From: Asaia bogorensis
GTDB lineage: Bacteria; Pseudomonadota; Alphaproteobacteria; Acetobacterales; Acetobacteraceae
Direction: 5' to 3'
DNA: 64,000 bases
NCBI GenBank assembly: GCA_945868845.1
Contig: CAMBMS010000002.1
Location: 186,001 to 250,000, forward strand
Below the pieces are notes generated by a model. It ran no database searches. It was not told the origin of the DNA and was given only the letters and a program-made list of their open reading frames with translations. This document shows positions 1-8,552 of this stretch, piece by piece; the first letter of the stretch is position 1, and each line of letters opens with the position of its first letter. The translations under genes and the position numbers were made by a program.

Positions 1-912
1 GGGCGGATCGACCGGGATGGCGGCGATAGGGGCGGCGAGGTCGGGGGCGCCGATCGTGTCGGGGATGGTGGAATCGCTCAGCCCGGCAACGGCGATAATG
101 TCGCCGGCCTCCACCTCGTCCACGGTGACACGGTCCAGGCCGCGAAACGTCATTAGCTTTGTCAGACGACCGGTTTCGACCACGCTGCCATCCTGGCGTA
201 GCACTTTCACCGGCATGTTCACTCGCGCGCGGCCTTGCTCGACGCGGCCGGTGAGGACGCGGCCAAGGAAATTATCGTATTCCAGGATCGAGGCGATCAT
301 GGCGAAGGGGGCATTGTTATCGACCTTGGGTTGCGGCACATGCGCTAGCACCAGATCGAACATCGCCGAGAGATCCTTCCGCGGGCCATCGAGGGTCGTG
401 TCCGCCCAGCCCTGCCGGCCGGAGGCGAACAACATGGGGAAATCCAGTTGGTCGTCATTGGCGCCGAGGGCGGCGAATAGGTCGAAAATTTCCTCATGCA
501 CCTCATCGGCACGGCTGTCGGAGCGGTCCACCTTGTTGACCACCACGATCGGCTTGATGCCTCGGGCAAGCGCCTTGCCGACGACGAATTTGGTTTGCGG
601 CAGCACACCCTCGGCGGCGTCCACGAGTACGATGGTGCCATCCACCATATTCAGGATGCGCTCGACCTCACCGCCGAAATCGGCATGGCCGGGGGTGTCG
701 ACGATGTTGATTTTCGTCTCCTTCCACGCCACGGCGGTGCATTTCGCCAGGATGGTGATACCGCGTTCGCGTTCCAGGTCGTTCCGATCCAGCGCGCGTT
801 CGGCCACGACCTGGTGCTCCCGAAAGGCACCGGACTGCTTCAGCAGCTGATCCACGAGCGTGGTCTTGCCGTGGTCGACATGGGCGATGATGGCGATATT
901 GCGGATTTGCAT
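1..912 (-). CDS. typA: Translational GTPase TypA/BipA, N-terminal part (runs off the window)
   Basis: This is a ribosome-associated translational GTPase of the EF-G family, implicated in ribosome assembly and stress adaptation. The 304 visible residues begin at an ATG giving MQIRNIAIIAHVDHGKTT. The P-loop AHVDHGKT lies at residues 10-17, followed by the switch motifs RGITI and DTPGHADF and by NKVD near residue 125, all intact. A domain II-like stretch follows (LGRVLTGRVEQG) before the window edge cuts the gene. The family is about 605 residues, so roughly half is missing only because of the edge. It is divergent from cspA, with a perfect inverted repeat in the shared intergenic region. The DTPGHADFGGEVERI context favours TypA over LepA. 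Confidence 0.95.
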   Translation of the reverse strand, partial: MQIRNIAIIAHVDHGKTTLVDQLLKQSGAFREHQVVAERALDRNDLERERGITILAKCTAVAWKETKINIVDTPGHADFGGEVERILNMVDGTIVLVDAAEGVLPQTKFVVGKALARGIKPIVVVNKVDRSDSRADEVHEEIFDLFAALGANDDQLDFPMLFASGRQGWADTTLDGPRKDLSAMFDLVLAHVPQPKVDNNAPFAMIASILEYDNFLGRVLTGRVEQGRARVNMPVKVLRQDGSVVETGRLTKLMTFRGLDRVTVDEVEAGDIIAVAGLSDSTIPDTIGAPDLAAPIAAIPVDPP

Positions 913-966
913 GGGATGGGGTGCGCCGGAGGGTAATGTTGCGGCGCACACATAGAGGGTTGGCCG

Positions 967-1001
967 CGCCCTGGCGAGCCTAAAATAATTGCGCCAGGGC
1001 G
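967..1001. promoter_or_regulatory. Perfect 10-bp inverted repeat between typA and cspA
   Basis: CGCCCTGGCG at 967-976 and its exact complement CGCCAGGGCG at 992-1001 flank a 15-nt AT-rich spacer. The element lies 55 bp upstream of the typA start and before the cspA promoter. It could be a stem-loop in the typA leader, a two-sided operator, or a terminator. A modest T run (GCATTTT) follows on the plus strand. Its function is not established by sequence. Confidence 0.5.
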
Positions 1002-1028
1002 GCATTTTGCGGGGGCGTGACTTAATCC

Positions 1029-1057
1029 TTGTAATTTTGTCGCTTAGGTCGCATATA
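1029..1057 (+). promoter_or_regulatory. Candidate sigma-70 promoter of cspA
   Basis: TTGTAA at 1029-1034 and CATATA at 1052-1057 are separated by 17 bp, an ideal spacing for a housekeeping promoter. Transcription would start near 1064 and leave an untranslated leader of about 130 nt before cspA. Long structured leaders are typical of cold-shock genes and usually control translation at low temperature. This is a motif match by eye only. Confidence 0.45.
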
Positions 1058-1195
1058 GGGAGATCGGCGCTTTTCCATCCGGGCTGTTTGTGCCTTCTCG
1101 CGACTGTAGTTGCTACCGTTGTCGCTCCCGTCCCCGCAGAAGAGTAATCCGGCCCGCGTTTTGTGGGTCGCCGGTGATTTTGGAGAGTAGCGGTT

Positions 1196-1402
1196 ATGGC
1201 TAAAGGCACAGTCAAGTGGTTCAATTCGCAAAAGGGCTATGGGTTCATCCAGCCGGAAGACGGCACGTCTGACGTGTTCGTGCATATCTCCGCGGTGGAG
1301 CGTTCCGGCATTGGCACGTTGAACGAGGGCCAGAAGGTCACGTTCGACGCGATGAAGGACCAGAAGGGCAAGACGTCGGCGGAAAACCTAAAATCTGCCT
1401 GA
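1196..1402 (+). CDS. cspA: Cold shock protein, CspA family
   Basis: This 68-residue protein is a single OB-fold cold-shock domain that binds single-stranded RNA or DNA and acts as an RNA chaperone in the cytoplasm. The RNP1 motif KGYGFI (residues 13-18) and RNP2 motif VFVHIS (27-32) are intact, as is the opening [10 protein letters not shown]. The length is exactly that of the family. An AG-rich site (TTTTGGAGAG) precedes the ATG. A long leader and a strong UUCG-capped hairpin just after the stop suggest post-transcriptional control. The paralogue (CspA, CspD or other) cannot be fixed from this sequence alone. Confidence 0.95.
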   Translation: MAKGTVKWFNSQKGYGFIQPEDGTSDVFVHISAVERSGIGTLNEGQKVTFDAMKDQKGKTSAENLKSA

Positions 1403-1410
1403 AGCCGGTT

Positions 1411-1436
1411 CCGGCGCTGTCTTCGGGCAGCGTCGG
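1411..1436 (+). terminator. UUCG-capped stem-loop after cspA
   Basis: Eleven contiguous base pairs (two of them G-U) are formed by 1411-1421 and 1426-1436, closed by the very stable tetraloop TTCG at 1422-1425. The stem begins 9 nt after the cspA stop. No clear T run follows, so it may be an RNA-stabilising 3' structure or a leaky terminator before the small gene at 1471. Confidence 0.6.
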
Positions 1437-1470
1437 TTGAGGGCAGCGCCGGTTTGGTTGGAGTTCGTCG

Positions 1471-1686
1471 ATGACGCATAAATTCCACGTGGGCCAGGCG
1501 GTGCATCTGATGCCTGGACGCCAGGACGGCAATGCGCCGGCCGGCGCCTATACCATCCAGCGCCAATTGCCGATCGAAGGACGCAATGTGCAATATCGCG
1601 TGAAAAACACGCGCGATGGGCATGAGCGCGTGGTGCCTGAGGGACAGCTTTCGGCGCAGGCCGGTTCGGGCTGGCCCGGCGGCTGA
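1471..1686 (+). CDS. Small conserved-looking protein of unknown function (71 aa)
   Basis: The product is 71 residues, starting MTHKFHVGQAVHLMP. It resembles short basic alphaproteobacterial proteins with an SH3-like opening (FHVGQAVHL), then YTIQRQLPIEGRNVQYRVKN and a Gly-rich tail. It follows cspA in the same direction after 68 nt and the UUCG hairpin, so it could be read through from the cspA promoter. There is no signal peptide or membrane segment. No function is assigned; coding status rests on intact length, a good start region (TTGGAG upstream) and recognisable small-protein composition. Confidence 0.65.
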   Translation: MTHKFHVGQAVHLMPGRQDGNAPAGAYTIQRQLPIEGRNVQYRVKNTRDGHERVVPEGQLSAQAGSGWPGG

Positions 1687-1740
1687 GGGATCTGTTACGT
1701 CAGCCGGCGGCTTTATCGTCTATCGTGTCATATCAACGAA

Positions 1741-2067
1741 CTTTTGTCTGACGAGCTGCGCGAGGGCCCGCTGGCCCTCGCCATCATCGGCATCGGGCTG
1801 ATGGGGTCGTAAGGGCATCTGCCCTATGAAGTCGGCGGGTTAACGATCGGCATCTGGTTCGCCCTGCTGATCCTGATGGTGCTGACGACCGAGCGCGGCA
1901 ACACGATCCCGTAATTCCTCGGCAAGATATCGTTCACCCTTTATCTTGCGCATGCCCCTATGCTGCATGGGCTATTTTATTGCCGGTATGGTCGCGTGCC
2001 GGCAGGTCCGATCCTGTTTCTGGCCTTTGTAGAATCGGTCCTGGCCCGCTGCGTGGCATTGGGTTGA
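1741..2067 (+). pseudogene. Acyltransferase 3 (OafA-like) C-terminal remnant
   Basis: One reading frame across this gap gives a hydrophobic protein tail interrupted by two stop codons. Recognisable pieces are LALAIIGIGLMGS, stop, LTIGIWFALLILMVLTTERGN, stop, then FLGKISFTLYLAHAPMLHG. The last is the signature end of membrane acyltransferase 3 proteins (FLGxISFxLYLxH), which O-acylate surface sugars. The N-terminal two thirds are absent. Because the frame is conserved apart from the stops, this is a gene fossil rather than noise. It explains the 390-base gap between the small gene and the beta-lactamase-fold gene. Confidence 0.75.
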
Positions 2068-2076
2068 ATAACCCCC

Positions 2077-3183
2077 TCAATCGATCGCGGCATGCACGAG
2101 GTTCGCCACGCGATCGAGGCGAGCGGAATGCCAGGGGTCGGGGGAGACAAAATTCGTTAAGTAAGTAAACGACACGCCGCTGGTGGGATCAGCCCAGGAA
2201 TAGGAGGAGCCGACGCCACCATGGCCGAATGTTGCCGATGCGCCGATGGTACCAAGGCCACGGATGCGCGCACTTTCACCGCGGACATGCGGGCCAAGGC
2301 CACGATGCATGGGAATATCCGTCATCGCCGCATCAGGCATTTCTGCGGTGTGATTACGTGCAACATAGGAGATCAGGCGGGGAGAAAATAAACGTACGCC
2401 GTTCAGCGTGCCGCCATTCAGCAGCATTTGGTAAAATGCCACCATGCCGCGCGCGGTGGCGTAGCCGCCACCCGAGGGTAGGCCGGCGGATTTGAATGCG
2501 GGGGAGTTATCGCGCGCTTCCGGGGCATAGGTATCGGCGCAGCGCAGTTGTTCTTCCATCGGCACGCCAACAAAGATTTCGCGGTCCAGGCCTAAAGGCG
2601 CGATGACTTTCTTTCGGATGACATCACGATAATCCTCACTGGTGACGGCCTCGATCACCATCGCCTGTACGGTGTGCGCGGCGCGGCCGTGGTATTGCAG
2701 TTTCGTACCTGGCGTCCATTCAAGGGAGAAATCGGCGACCTCGGCACGCATTTTCTTATGGTCGGTCCAGGTGGCCTGGCTGATATCGGAGGAGGGAAAG
2801 CCGCCGGTATGGGTCATCACCTGGTGTAAGGTGATCTCGGCCTTACCCCGGTTGGCGAATTCCGGGATGTGGTCCGCCACTTTATCCATAAAAGAAATTT
2901 TTCCTTCCTCCACTAGGGCCCAGACGGCGGCGGAGGTGAGGACTTTTGTTTGGCTGAACAGGAGGAACAGATTGTCGTCCGTCGCCGCGGTTGGCGTGGG
3001 CTTGGCTTTGACGTTGCCGTAGGTTTTGAACAAGGCTAGGCGGCCATGGCGGGCGAGCGCGATCTGCGCGGCCGAGAAGCGGCCCTCGGCGATATGGGCA
3101 TGGATCAGCGCGTCCAGATGCTCCAGAGGGCGGGCCGCAAAACCGAGTTCGGTGAGCCCGGCGGTGGGGAGGGGGTAGGCCAT
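2077..3183 (-). CDS. Serine hydrolase of the beta-lactamase / class C esterase family
   Basis: This 368-residue protein has the penicillin-binding fold of EstB-type esterases and class C beta-lactamases. The nucleophile motif SxxK is S77-Q-T-K80, a tyrosine motif YHG stands at 164-166, and the third motif appears as HGG at 321-323, in place of the KTG box of true beta-lactamases. That combination usually means an esterase or peptidase rather than antibiotic resistance. No signal peptide is evident, so a cytoplasmic location is likely. It stands alone, divergent from the DUF3237 gene. The substrate is unknown. Confidence 0.85.
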   Translation of the reverse strand: MAYPLPTAGLTELGFAARPLEHLDALIHAHIAEGRFSAAQIALARHGRLALFKTYGNVKAKPTPTAATDDNLFLLFSQTKVLTSAAVWALVEEGKISFMDKVADHIPEFANRGKAEITLHQVMTHTGGFPSSDISQATWTDHKKMRAEVADFSLEWTPGTKLQYHGRAAHTVQAMVIEAVTSEDYRDVIRKKVIAPLGLDREIFVGVPMEEQLRCADTYAPEARDNSPAFKSAGLPSGGGYATARGMVAFYQMLLNGGTLNGVRLFSPRLISYVARNHTAEMPDAAMTDIPMHRGLGPHVRGESARIRGLGTIGASATFGHGGVGSSYSWADPTSGVSFTYLTNFVSPDPWHSARLDRVANLVHAAID

Positions 3184-3304
3184 AGGGGTGCTTCCTTTCG
3201 GTTAGCGCCGGATGCTAGTGCCGGGCCGCGGGAGCATCAACCATGCCTTGTCGGGTGCGTGTGGCATGTTAAGGATGGGACCACAATTTTCGGGAGAAAC
3301 AAGA

Positions 3305-3763
3305 ATGACCGAAATCTGCACCCAGCCCTTATTCACCATGCGCTTGCAGGTGAGCGAGTTGCAGCAAGTGGGTGATGCTCCGGGGGGCAAGCGTGTCGTC
3401 GGCGTGGTCAGCGGCGGCACGTTCGAGGGCGCCCGGCTGAAGGGCACGGTACTACCTGGGGGATCGGACTGGATCATCGTGCGCACGGACGGAGCGTTTG
3501 CCTTAGACGTGCGTTTGGTACTCAAGACAGATGATGGGGCGCTGATCAGCATGACTTACAAGGGGTTGCGCCATGGCAGCCCGGAGGTGTTAGCCAAGGT
3601 CGCGCGCGGCGAACCCGTGCCGCCGAAAGAACTTTACTTTCGCACCGCGATTTTTTTCGAGACGGCTGTAGAAAAATATGGCTGGATTAATCGTATCATT
3701 GGCTTGGGCACGGGGCATCGCCCACCGGAAGGGCCGGCGTATGAAGTGTTTGAACTGCTTTAA
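3305..3763 (+). CDS. DUF3237 / UPF0311 family protein
   Basis: The 152-residue product begins MTEICTQPLFTMRLQV and matches the DUF3237 beta-barrel family (GKRVVGVVSGGTFEG, GGSDWIIVRTDGAFALDVR, YFRTAIFFET). The biochemical role is not known. The ATG at 3305 is preferred over an in-frame ATG 31 codons upstream because GGGAGAAAC precedes it and family homology starts there. It is followed after 14 nt by the 3-hydroxyisobutyrate dehydrogenase-like gene and then an acyl-CoA ligase, suggesting a small catabolic operon. Confidence 0.85.
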   Translation: MTEICTQPLFTMRLQVSELQQVGDAPGGKRVVGVVSGGTFEGARLKGTVLPGGSDWIIVRTDGAFALDVRLVLKTDDGALISMTYKGLRHGSPEVLAKVARGEPVPPKELYFRTAIFFETAVEKYGWINRIIGLGTGHRPPEGPAYEVFELL

Positions 3764-3777
3764 GGGATACGACGATC

Positions 3778-4695
3778 ATGGCGCGCATTGGTTTTATCGG
3801 GCTGGGTAATATGGGTGGCCCGATGGTTCTTAATTTGTTGAAGACGGGGCATGCGGTGCGCGTCTTCGACCTCAACCAGGCGGCGCTGGACGCCGCCGTG
3901 GCGGCGGGCGGGGTGAAGGCGGCGTCGGTGGCAGATGTGGTGGCGGATGCCGAGTTTGTCATTACCATGCTACCGGCTGGCGAGCATGTGCGCGCGGTCT
4001 GGACCGGCGCCGATGGCATTATTGAAGCCTTGCGCGGGCGTAACCAGGGGCCGTTGCTGATGGATTGTTCCACCATCGATGTGGAAAGTGCGTGCGCGGT
4101 CACCAAAATCGCCGAGGATGCCGGACTGGATGCACTGGATGCGCCGGTTTCGGGCGGCGTGGGCGGCGCGGTGGCGGGCACGTTGACCTTCATGGTGGGC
4201 GGCACGGCGGAGGCTTTTGTGCGTGGCAAGCCGATCCTGGCCGACATGGGTAAATCCATTGTGCATACTGGCGCGCCGGGAGCGGGGCAGGCTGTCAAAA
4301 TATGTAACAACATGATCCTCGCTATTTCTATGACCGGGGTGGCGGAGGCGTTTGCGCTGGGCGTGAAGCTCGGCGTCGATCCGCAGAAAATTTACGACGT
4401 GGTGTCCGTTTCCACCGGGCGATGCTGGGCGTTGAACGATTACTGCCCTGAGCCGGGTCTGGTGGCAGGCGCGCCCTCTTCCAAGGATTACGCGGCTGGG
4501 TTTACCGCGGCGTTGATGCTGAAGGATTTGAAACTTTCTCAGGATGCGGCGGTATCGGTGGATGTGCCAACCGGGCTCGGAGCAGCGGTGACGAAATTGT
4601 TTCAGCGCGTGGTGGACGAGGGGGAGGCGGCGAAGGATTTTTCTGTTATTCGCCGCTGGCTTGGCAAGCAAGGCCGCAAGGATGTCGTGAGCTAA
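3778..4695 (+). CDS. mmsB: NAD-dependent 3-hydroxyisobutyrate dehydrogenase-family protein
   Basis: This is a beta-hydroxyacid dehydrogenase of 305 residues. The Rossmann motif GLGNMG is at residues 8-13, the substrate-binding signature DAPVSGG at 121-127, and the presumed catalytic lysine is K174 in GQAVKICNN. True 3-hydroxyisobutyrate dehydrogenase acts in valine breakdown, but the family also includes tartronate semialdehyde reductase and others. The motif CWALNDYCPEPG resembles the HIBADH branch. The neighbouring acyl-CoA ligase 15 nt downstream fits branched or short-chain acid catabolism. The gene symbol is a best guess at subfamily. Confidence 0.85.
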   Translation: MARIGFIGLGNMGGPMVLNLLKTGHAVRVFDLNQAALDAAVAAGGVKAASVADVVADAEFVITMLPAGEHVRAVWTGADGIIEALRGRNQGPLLMDCSTIDVESACAVTKIAEDAGLDALDAPVSGGVGGAVAGTLTFMVGGTAEAFVRGKPILADMGKSIVHTGAPGAGQAVKICNNMILAISMTGVAEAFALGVKLGVDPQKIYDVVSVSTGRCWALNDYCPEPGLVAGAPSSKDYAAGFTAALMLKDLKLSQDAAVSVDVPTGLGAAVTKLFQRVVDEGEAAKDFSVIRRWLGKQGRKDVVS

Positions 4696-4710
4696 ACGAG
4701 GGAGCGTACG

Positions 4711-6393
4711 ATGAGTGGGGCAGCGTTTAAGCAGTCACGTGACTTTCTTTTTGCGCATCGTGCGGATTACGTGACTGCGCATCGTGATTTCCGCTGGCCG
4801 GTGCAGGAGTATTTCAACTATGCTTTGGACTGGTTCGATGCGGAACTAGCGCGGGGGCCGCTCAGTAATTCGCCTGCCTTACGCATAGTCGGCGAAGGCG
4901 CGGCGGAGCGTAGTTTCAAGCAATTGTCCGATGACAGTTCGCGCCTGGCCAATGGCTTGCGCGCACTGGGGGTGAAGCGGGGCGAGCGTATCTTGCTGAT
5001 GCTGGGTAATGTGGCGCCACTCTGGGAAACGATGCTGGCGGCGCAGAAATTGGGCGCGGTGGTGATCCCGGCTACTACCTTGCTGAATACGGCCGATCTG
5101 AAGGATCGGTTCGATCGTGGTCGGGTGCGCCATGTGATTGCCAATGGGGTGGATGCGGCGAAGTTTGGTGGGTTGGACCCCTCTGTTTCCCGCATTGCTG
5201 TGGGTGGCGCGAGCGGATGGACTGATTATGACAGCCTGATGCGCGGGTCGGCGGAATTTGTAGCCGATGGCGTGACGCGGTCCACTGATCCGATGCTGCT
5301 TTACTTTACTTCCGGCACTACGGCCAAGCCGAAGCTGGTGCTGCACGACCAGCAATCCTACCCGGTGGGGCATCTGATCACCATGCACTGGATCGGACTG
5401 CGGCCGGGGGATGTGCATTTGAACATCTCTTCGCCGGGATGGGCGAAGCACGCTTATAGTTGTTACTTCGCGCCGTGGAATGCCGGGGCTTGCGTGTTTA
5501 TCAATAACCAACCGCGGTTTAACGCACGCGGCACATTGGAGGTCATGGCCCAGCACGGCGTGCAGACTTTCTGCGCGCCGCCCACGGTATGGCGGATGCT
5601 GGTGCAGGAAGATATGGCGCCGTTCAAGGGTTCCTTGCGCGAACTGGTTTCCGCGGGCGAGCCCTTGAATCCGGAAGTGATCGAGCATGTGCGACGGGTC
5701 TGGGGCATGACGATCCGTGAAGGCTACGGGCAGACGGAAACGACCCTGCAGATCGGCTATTTTCCTGGCCAGGATATCAAACCGGGCTCGATGGGTCACG
5801 AAGCGCCGGGCTATCGCATTCGGTTGCTGGATTCCGAGGATAAGGAAACTCCCGAGGGCGAGGTTTCTATTTTACTGGATCACCCTCCGCTCGGGTTGAT
5901 GCGGGGCTACCAGCAGGATGACGGCAGCTTCACGCCGCTCGGGACCATTGCCTATCGGACGGGTGACGTAGCGACGCGAGACGCGGAGGGCCATTTTACT
6001 TATGTCGGCCGCGCCGATGACGTGTTTAAGGCGTCGGATTACCGGATCTCGCCGTTCGAGCTGGAAAGCGTTCTGGTGGAGCATGAGGCAGTGGCGGAAG
6101 CTGCCGTGGTACCGGCGCCGGATGCGGTGCGGATGGCGGTGCCGAAGGCATTTATTGCCCTAGCCCCAGGGGCGAACGGGGATCGGGACACGATGCTGTC
6201 GATCTTCCGCCATGTGCGCGAACGGCTGTCGCCGTTCAAGCGGGTGCGGCGGCTAGAGGTTTATGATTTACCGAAGACAATTTCGGGAAAAATCCGCCGG
6301 GTGGAATTGCGGCAGACGGAGGAGAAGCGGTTTTCCAGCAGTGAGCGCGAGGCGGCGGAATGGCGGGAAGAGGATTTTCCGGAATTAAAATGA
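4711..6393 (+). CDS. AMP-dependent acyl-CoA synthetase
   Basis: The 560-residue enzyme activates a carboxylic acid to an acyl-adenylate and then to the CoA thioester. The AMP-binding P-loop TSGTTAKPK is at 200-208, the adenylate motif EGYGQTE is near residue 340, YRTGD near 416, and the C-terminal lysine motif SGKIRR near 530. The acyl-binding region (ISSPGWAKHAYSCYFAPWNAGA) resembles medium-chain and aromatic acid ligases of the ACSM type rather than acetyl-CoA synthetase. It ends 12 bp from the convergent hydantoinase gene. The exact substrate cannot be read from the sequence. Confidence 0.9.
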   Translation: MSGAAFKQSRDFLFAHRADYVTAHRDFRWPVQEYFNYALDWFDAELARGPLSNSPALRIVGEGAAERSFKQLSDDSSRLANGLRALGVKRGERILLMLGNVAPLWETMLAAQKLGAVVIPATTLLNTADLKDRFDRGRVRHVIANGVDAAKFGGLDPSVSRIAVGGASGWTDYDSLMRGSAEFVADGVTRSTDPMLLYFTSGTTAKPKLVLHDQQSYPVGHLITMHWIGLRPGDVHLNISSPGWAKHAYSCYFAPWNAGACVFINNQPRFNARGTLEVMAQHGVQTFCAPPTVWRMLVQEDMAPFKGSLRELVSAGEPLNPEVIEHVRRVWGMTIREGYGQTETTLQIGYFPGQDIKPGSMGHEAPGYRIRLLDSEDKETPEGEVSILLDHPPLGLMRGYQQDDGSFTPLGTIAYRTGDVATRDAEGHFTYVGRADDVFKASDYRISPFELESVLVEHEAVAEAAVVPAPDAVRMAVPKAFIALAPGANGDRDTMLSIFRHVRERLSPFKRVRRLEVYDLPKTISGKIRRVELRQTEEKRFSSSEREAAEWREEDFPELK

Positions 6394-6404
6394 GTGGGGG
6401 CGTC

Positions 6405-8456
6405 CTACACCGCTTCGACGATCAGGTTGAGATAGGGTTCGACACGGGCGATTGTGCCAGGGAGAACCCAGGTGGTGGCGTCCATCTGTTCGATGATGGC
6501 AGGGCCAGGAACGCAGTTTCCGGCGTTTAGTTTTGTTCGGTCATAGACCGGGCAGGTAACGAAATTTTTGTTCTCGGGCAGCCAGATGTTGCGGCTGGCG
6601 GTGATCGCGGCGGTGGCGTCCGGGCCGGCATTCGGGTGCGGCTGAAAGGCGGCTTTCGGCACGCGGCCGGTGGCTTCGAGGCGGAAGGTGACGAGCTGGA
6701 TGGGTTCGCCCTCCGCCAGAAAGCCATACATGCGTTGATGCGCTTGCGCGAAGCCAGCGGCGAGGGCGTCCAGAGAGGCTTGCGTGACGGGACCCCCAGG
6801 GAGCGCGACGGGGAGTTCGTAATTTTGACCCGCATAGCGCATATCAATCGTGCAATTGACATGGCGTGCGTCGGCGGGGATTTCTTCCTCGACGAACCAG
6901 TGATCGGCGCGGATGCCGAGAGCGGCAAAGGCGTCGGCGATGATGGGGGCGGCGTCTGGGAGCAGGGTGGTCAGGCGTGTAGAGGAAAAATCGGCGCGTA
7001 GATCTGTGAGTAAAAGCCCCATAGCGCAGAGGATGCCGGGATTGCGAGGGACCAGGATGCGGCCAACTTCCAGTTCACGCGCCAGTCTTGCCGCGTGCAG
7101 TGGCCCTGCCCCGCCGAACGCGACCAAAGTATAATCGCGCGGATCGTGACCGCGTTGGACGCTGATGACGCGAATGGCGCGGGCCATGTTGGCGGTGACG
7201 ACGGAAATAATGCCCTGCGCCGTCGCCATCATATCCATGCCGAGTTGCGCGGCAAGGGAGGCGATCGCGGCTTCCGCCAGGTCGCGACGCACGCGCATGC
7301 GCCCGCCCAGTAAATGCATTGGGTTCAGGGTACCGAGGACGAGATTGGCGTCTGTGACGGTGGGCTCGGTACTGCCGCGATCGTAGCAAACCGGGCCGGG
7401 ATCGGCGCCGGCGCTGCGCGGGCCGACTTTCAGCAACCCGCCGCTATCGACGGTGGCGATGGAGCCGCCGCCGGCACCGACGGTGTGGATATCGAGCATC
7501 GGCGCCTTGATCGGATAGCCATGCACGATCGCCTCATTCGCCATACGGCATGCCCCTCCGCGCAAGAGCGCGACGTCGGTGGAGGTGCCCCCCATGTCGA
7601 ACGTGATCAGATTGTCGATGCCGATCATTCGGCTGATTTCCTGCGCGCCCACGACGCCGGTGGAGGGGCCGGAAAGCACGGTGCGTACGGGCAGACGTGC
7701 GGCCTGGTCGAAGCCGATGACGCCGCCATTGGATTGCGTCAGATGTGGCGTGGTGGTGATACCGAGGGATTGCAGGCGTTCGCCCAGGCGTTGGATGTAG
7801 CTTTGCATGATCGGGCCGAGATAGGCATTCACGACCGTAGTGGACAGGCGCTCGAACTCGCGGAATTCGGGGGCGACATCGTGGCCGGCGCAGGTAAAGG
7901 CGGCGGGAAATTCTTCCGCGATGATGCGTTTGGCAATGTTTTCGTGGTCTGGGCGAATGAATCCGTAGAGAAAACAGACGGCGACGGATTGCACGCCAGA
8001 AGATTTTAACTTTTGTACGGCTGCGCGCAAGGCAGGTTCATCTAGTGGAATCTCCACGCTACCATCATGGCGGATGCGTTCGGGAATTTCGAGGCGGAGG
8101 TCGCGGGGAACGAGGGTCAACGGTTTGTCGGCTTGCAGGTCGTAGAGATCGGGGCGTTTTTGGCGACCGATTTCTAGCAGGTCGCGGAACCCATCGGTGG
8201 TGATGAGGCCGGTTTTGACGCCCTGATGCTGGATCAGGGCGTTGGTGGCAACCGTGGTACCATGGCCGAAATAACCGACATCAGAGGCACGCGCGTTCAC
8301 GTGCAAAAGGCCTTCCGTTACGCTCTGGGCGATGCCGCGGGACGGATCGTCAGGGGTGGAGGGGACTTTCCAGACCTCCACCCGTCCGGTTGCGTCATCG
8401 AACAAGCACACATCGGTAAAGGTGCCGCCAGAATCCACGCCGATGCGCCAAGCCAT
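6405..8456 (-). CDS. hyuA: Hydantoinase/oxoprolinase family protein, HyuA type
   Basis: This 683-residue protein belongs to the ATP-dependent HyuA (N-methylhydantoinase A / oxoprolinase N-terminal) family. It shows the phosphate-binding motif DSGGTFTDV at residues 8-16, GHGTTVATNAL, a second ASKHA-type motif LITFDMGGTSTDVAL, and HTVGAGGGSIA. HyuA proteins normally work with a HyuB subunit encoded next to them, in hydantoinases, 5-oxoprolinase, acetone carboxylase and acetophenone carboxylase. No hyuB is present on either side here, so the partner must be elsewhere or absent. The gene is convergent with the acyl-CoA ligase and divergent from the FAD oxidase. Confidence 0.9.
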   Translation of the reverse strand: MAWRIGVDSGGTFTDVCLFDDATGRVEVWKVPSTPDDPSRGIAQSVTEGLLHVNARASDVGYFGHGTTVATNALIQHQGVKTGLITTDGFRDLLEIGRQKRPDLYDLQADKPLTLVPRDLRLEIPERIRHDGSVEIPLDEPALRAAVQKLKSSGVQSVAVCFLYGFIRPDHENIAKRIIAEEFPAAFTCAGHDVAPEFREFERLSTTVVNAYLGPIMQSYIQRLGERLQSLGITTTPHLTQSNGGVIGFDQAARLPVRTVLSGPSTGVVGAQEISRMIGIDNLITFDMGGTSTDVALLRGGACRMANEAIVHGYPIKAPMLDIHTVGAGGGSIATVDSGGLLKVGPRSAGADPGPVCYDRGSTEPTVTDANLVLGTLNPMHLLGGRMRVRRDLAEAAIASLAAQLGMDMMATAQGIISVVTANMARAIRVISVQRGHDPRDYTLVAFGGAGPLHAARLARELEVGRILVPRNPGILCAMGLLLTDLRADFSSTRLTTLLPDAAPIIADAFAALGIRADHWFVEEEIPADARHVNCTIDMRYAGQNYELPVALPGGPVTQASLDALAAGFAQAHQRMYGFLAEGEPIQLVTFRLEATGRVPKAAFQPHPNAGPDATAAITASRNIWLPENKNFVTCPVYDRTKLNAGNCVPGPAIIEQMDATTWVLPGTIARVEPYLNLIVEAV

Positions 8457-8552
8457 TCTTTTCGTCCCCGCTGTCCCCTAATTGTTATCGCAACTGGCCG
8501 AGGTGGGAAACCTGCGCCATGCTAGGAAATCTGACCGCATGAGGTGCGCAAG

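Noticed and set aside
3212-3304. Upstream extension of the DUF3237 protein by 31 residues
   Set aside because: Family similarity starts at the ATG at 3305, which has its own ribosome-binding site; the extension is low-complexity and not conserved.
4879-5799. Open frame of 306 codons opposite the acyl-CoA ligase
   Set aside because: Arg/His-rich shadow of a well-conserved ligase; no start signal or motif.
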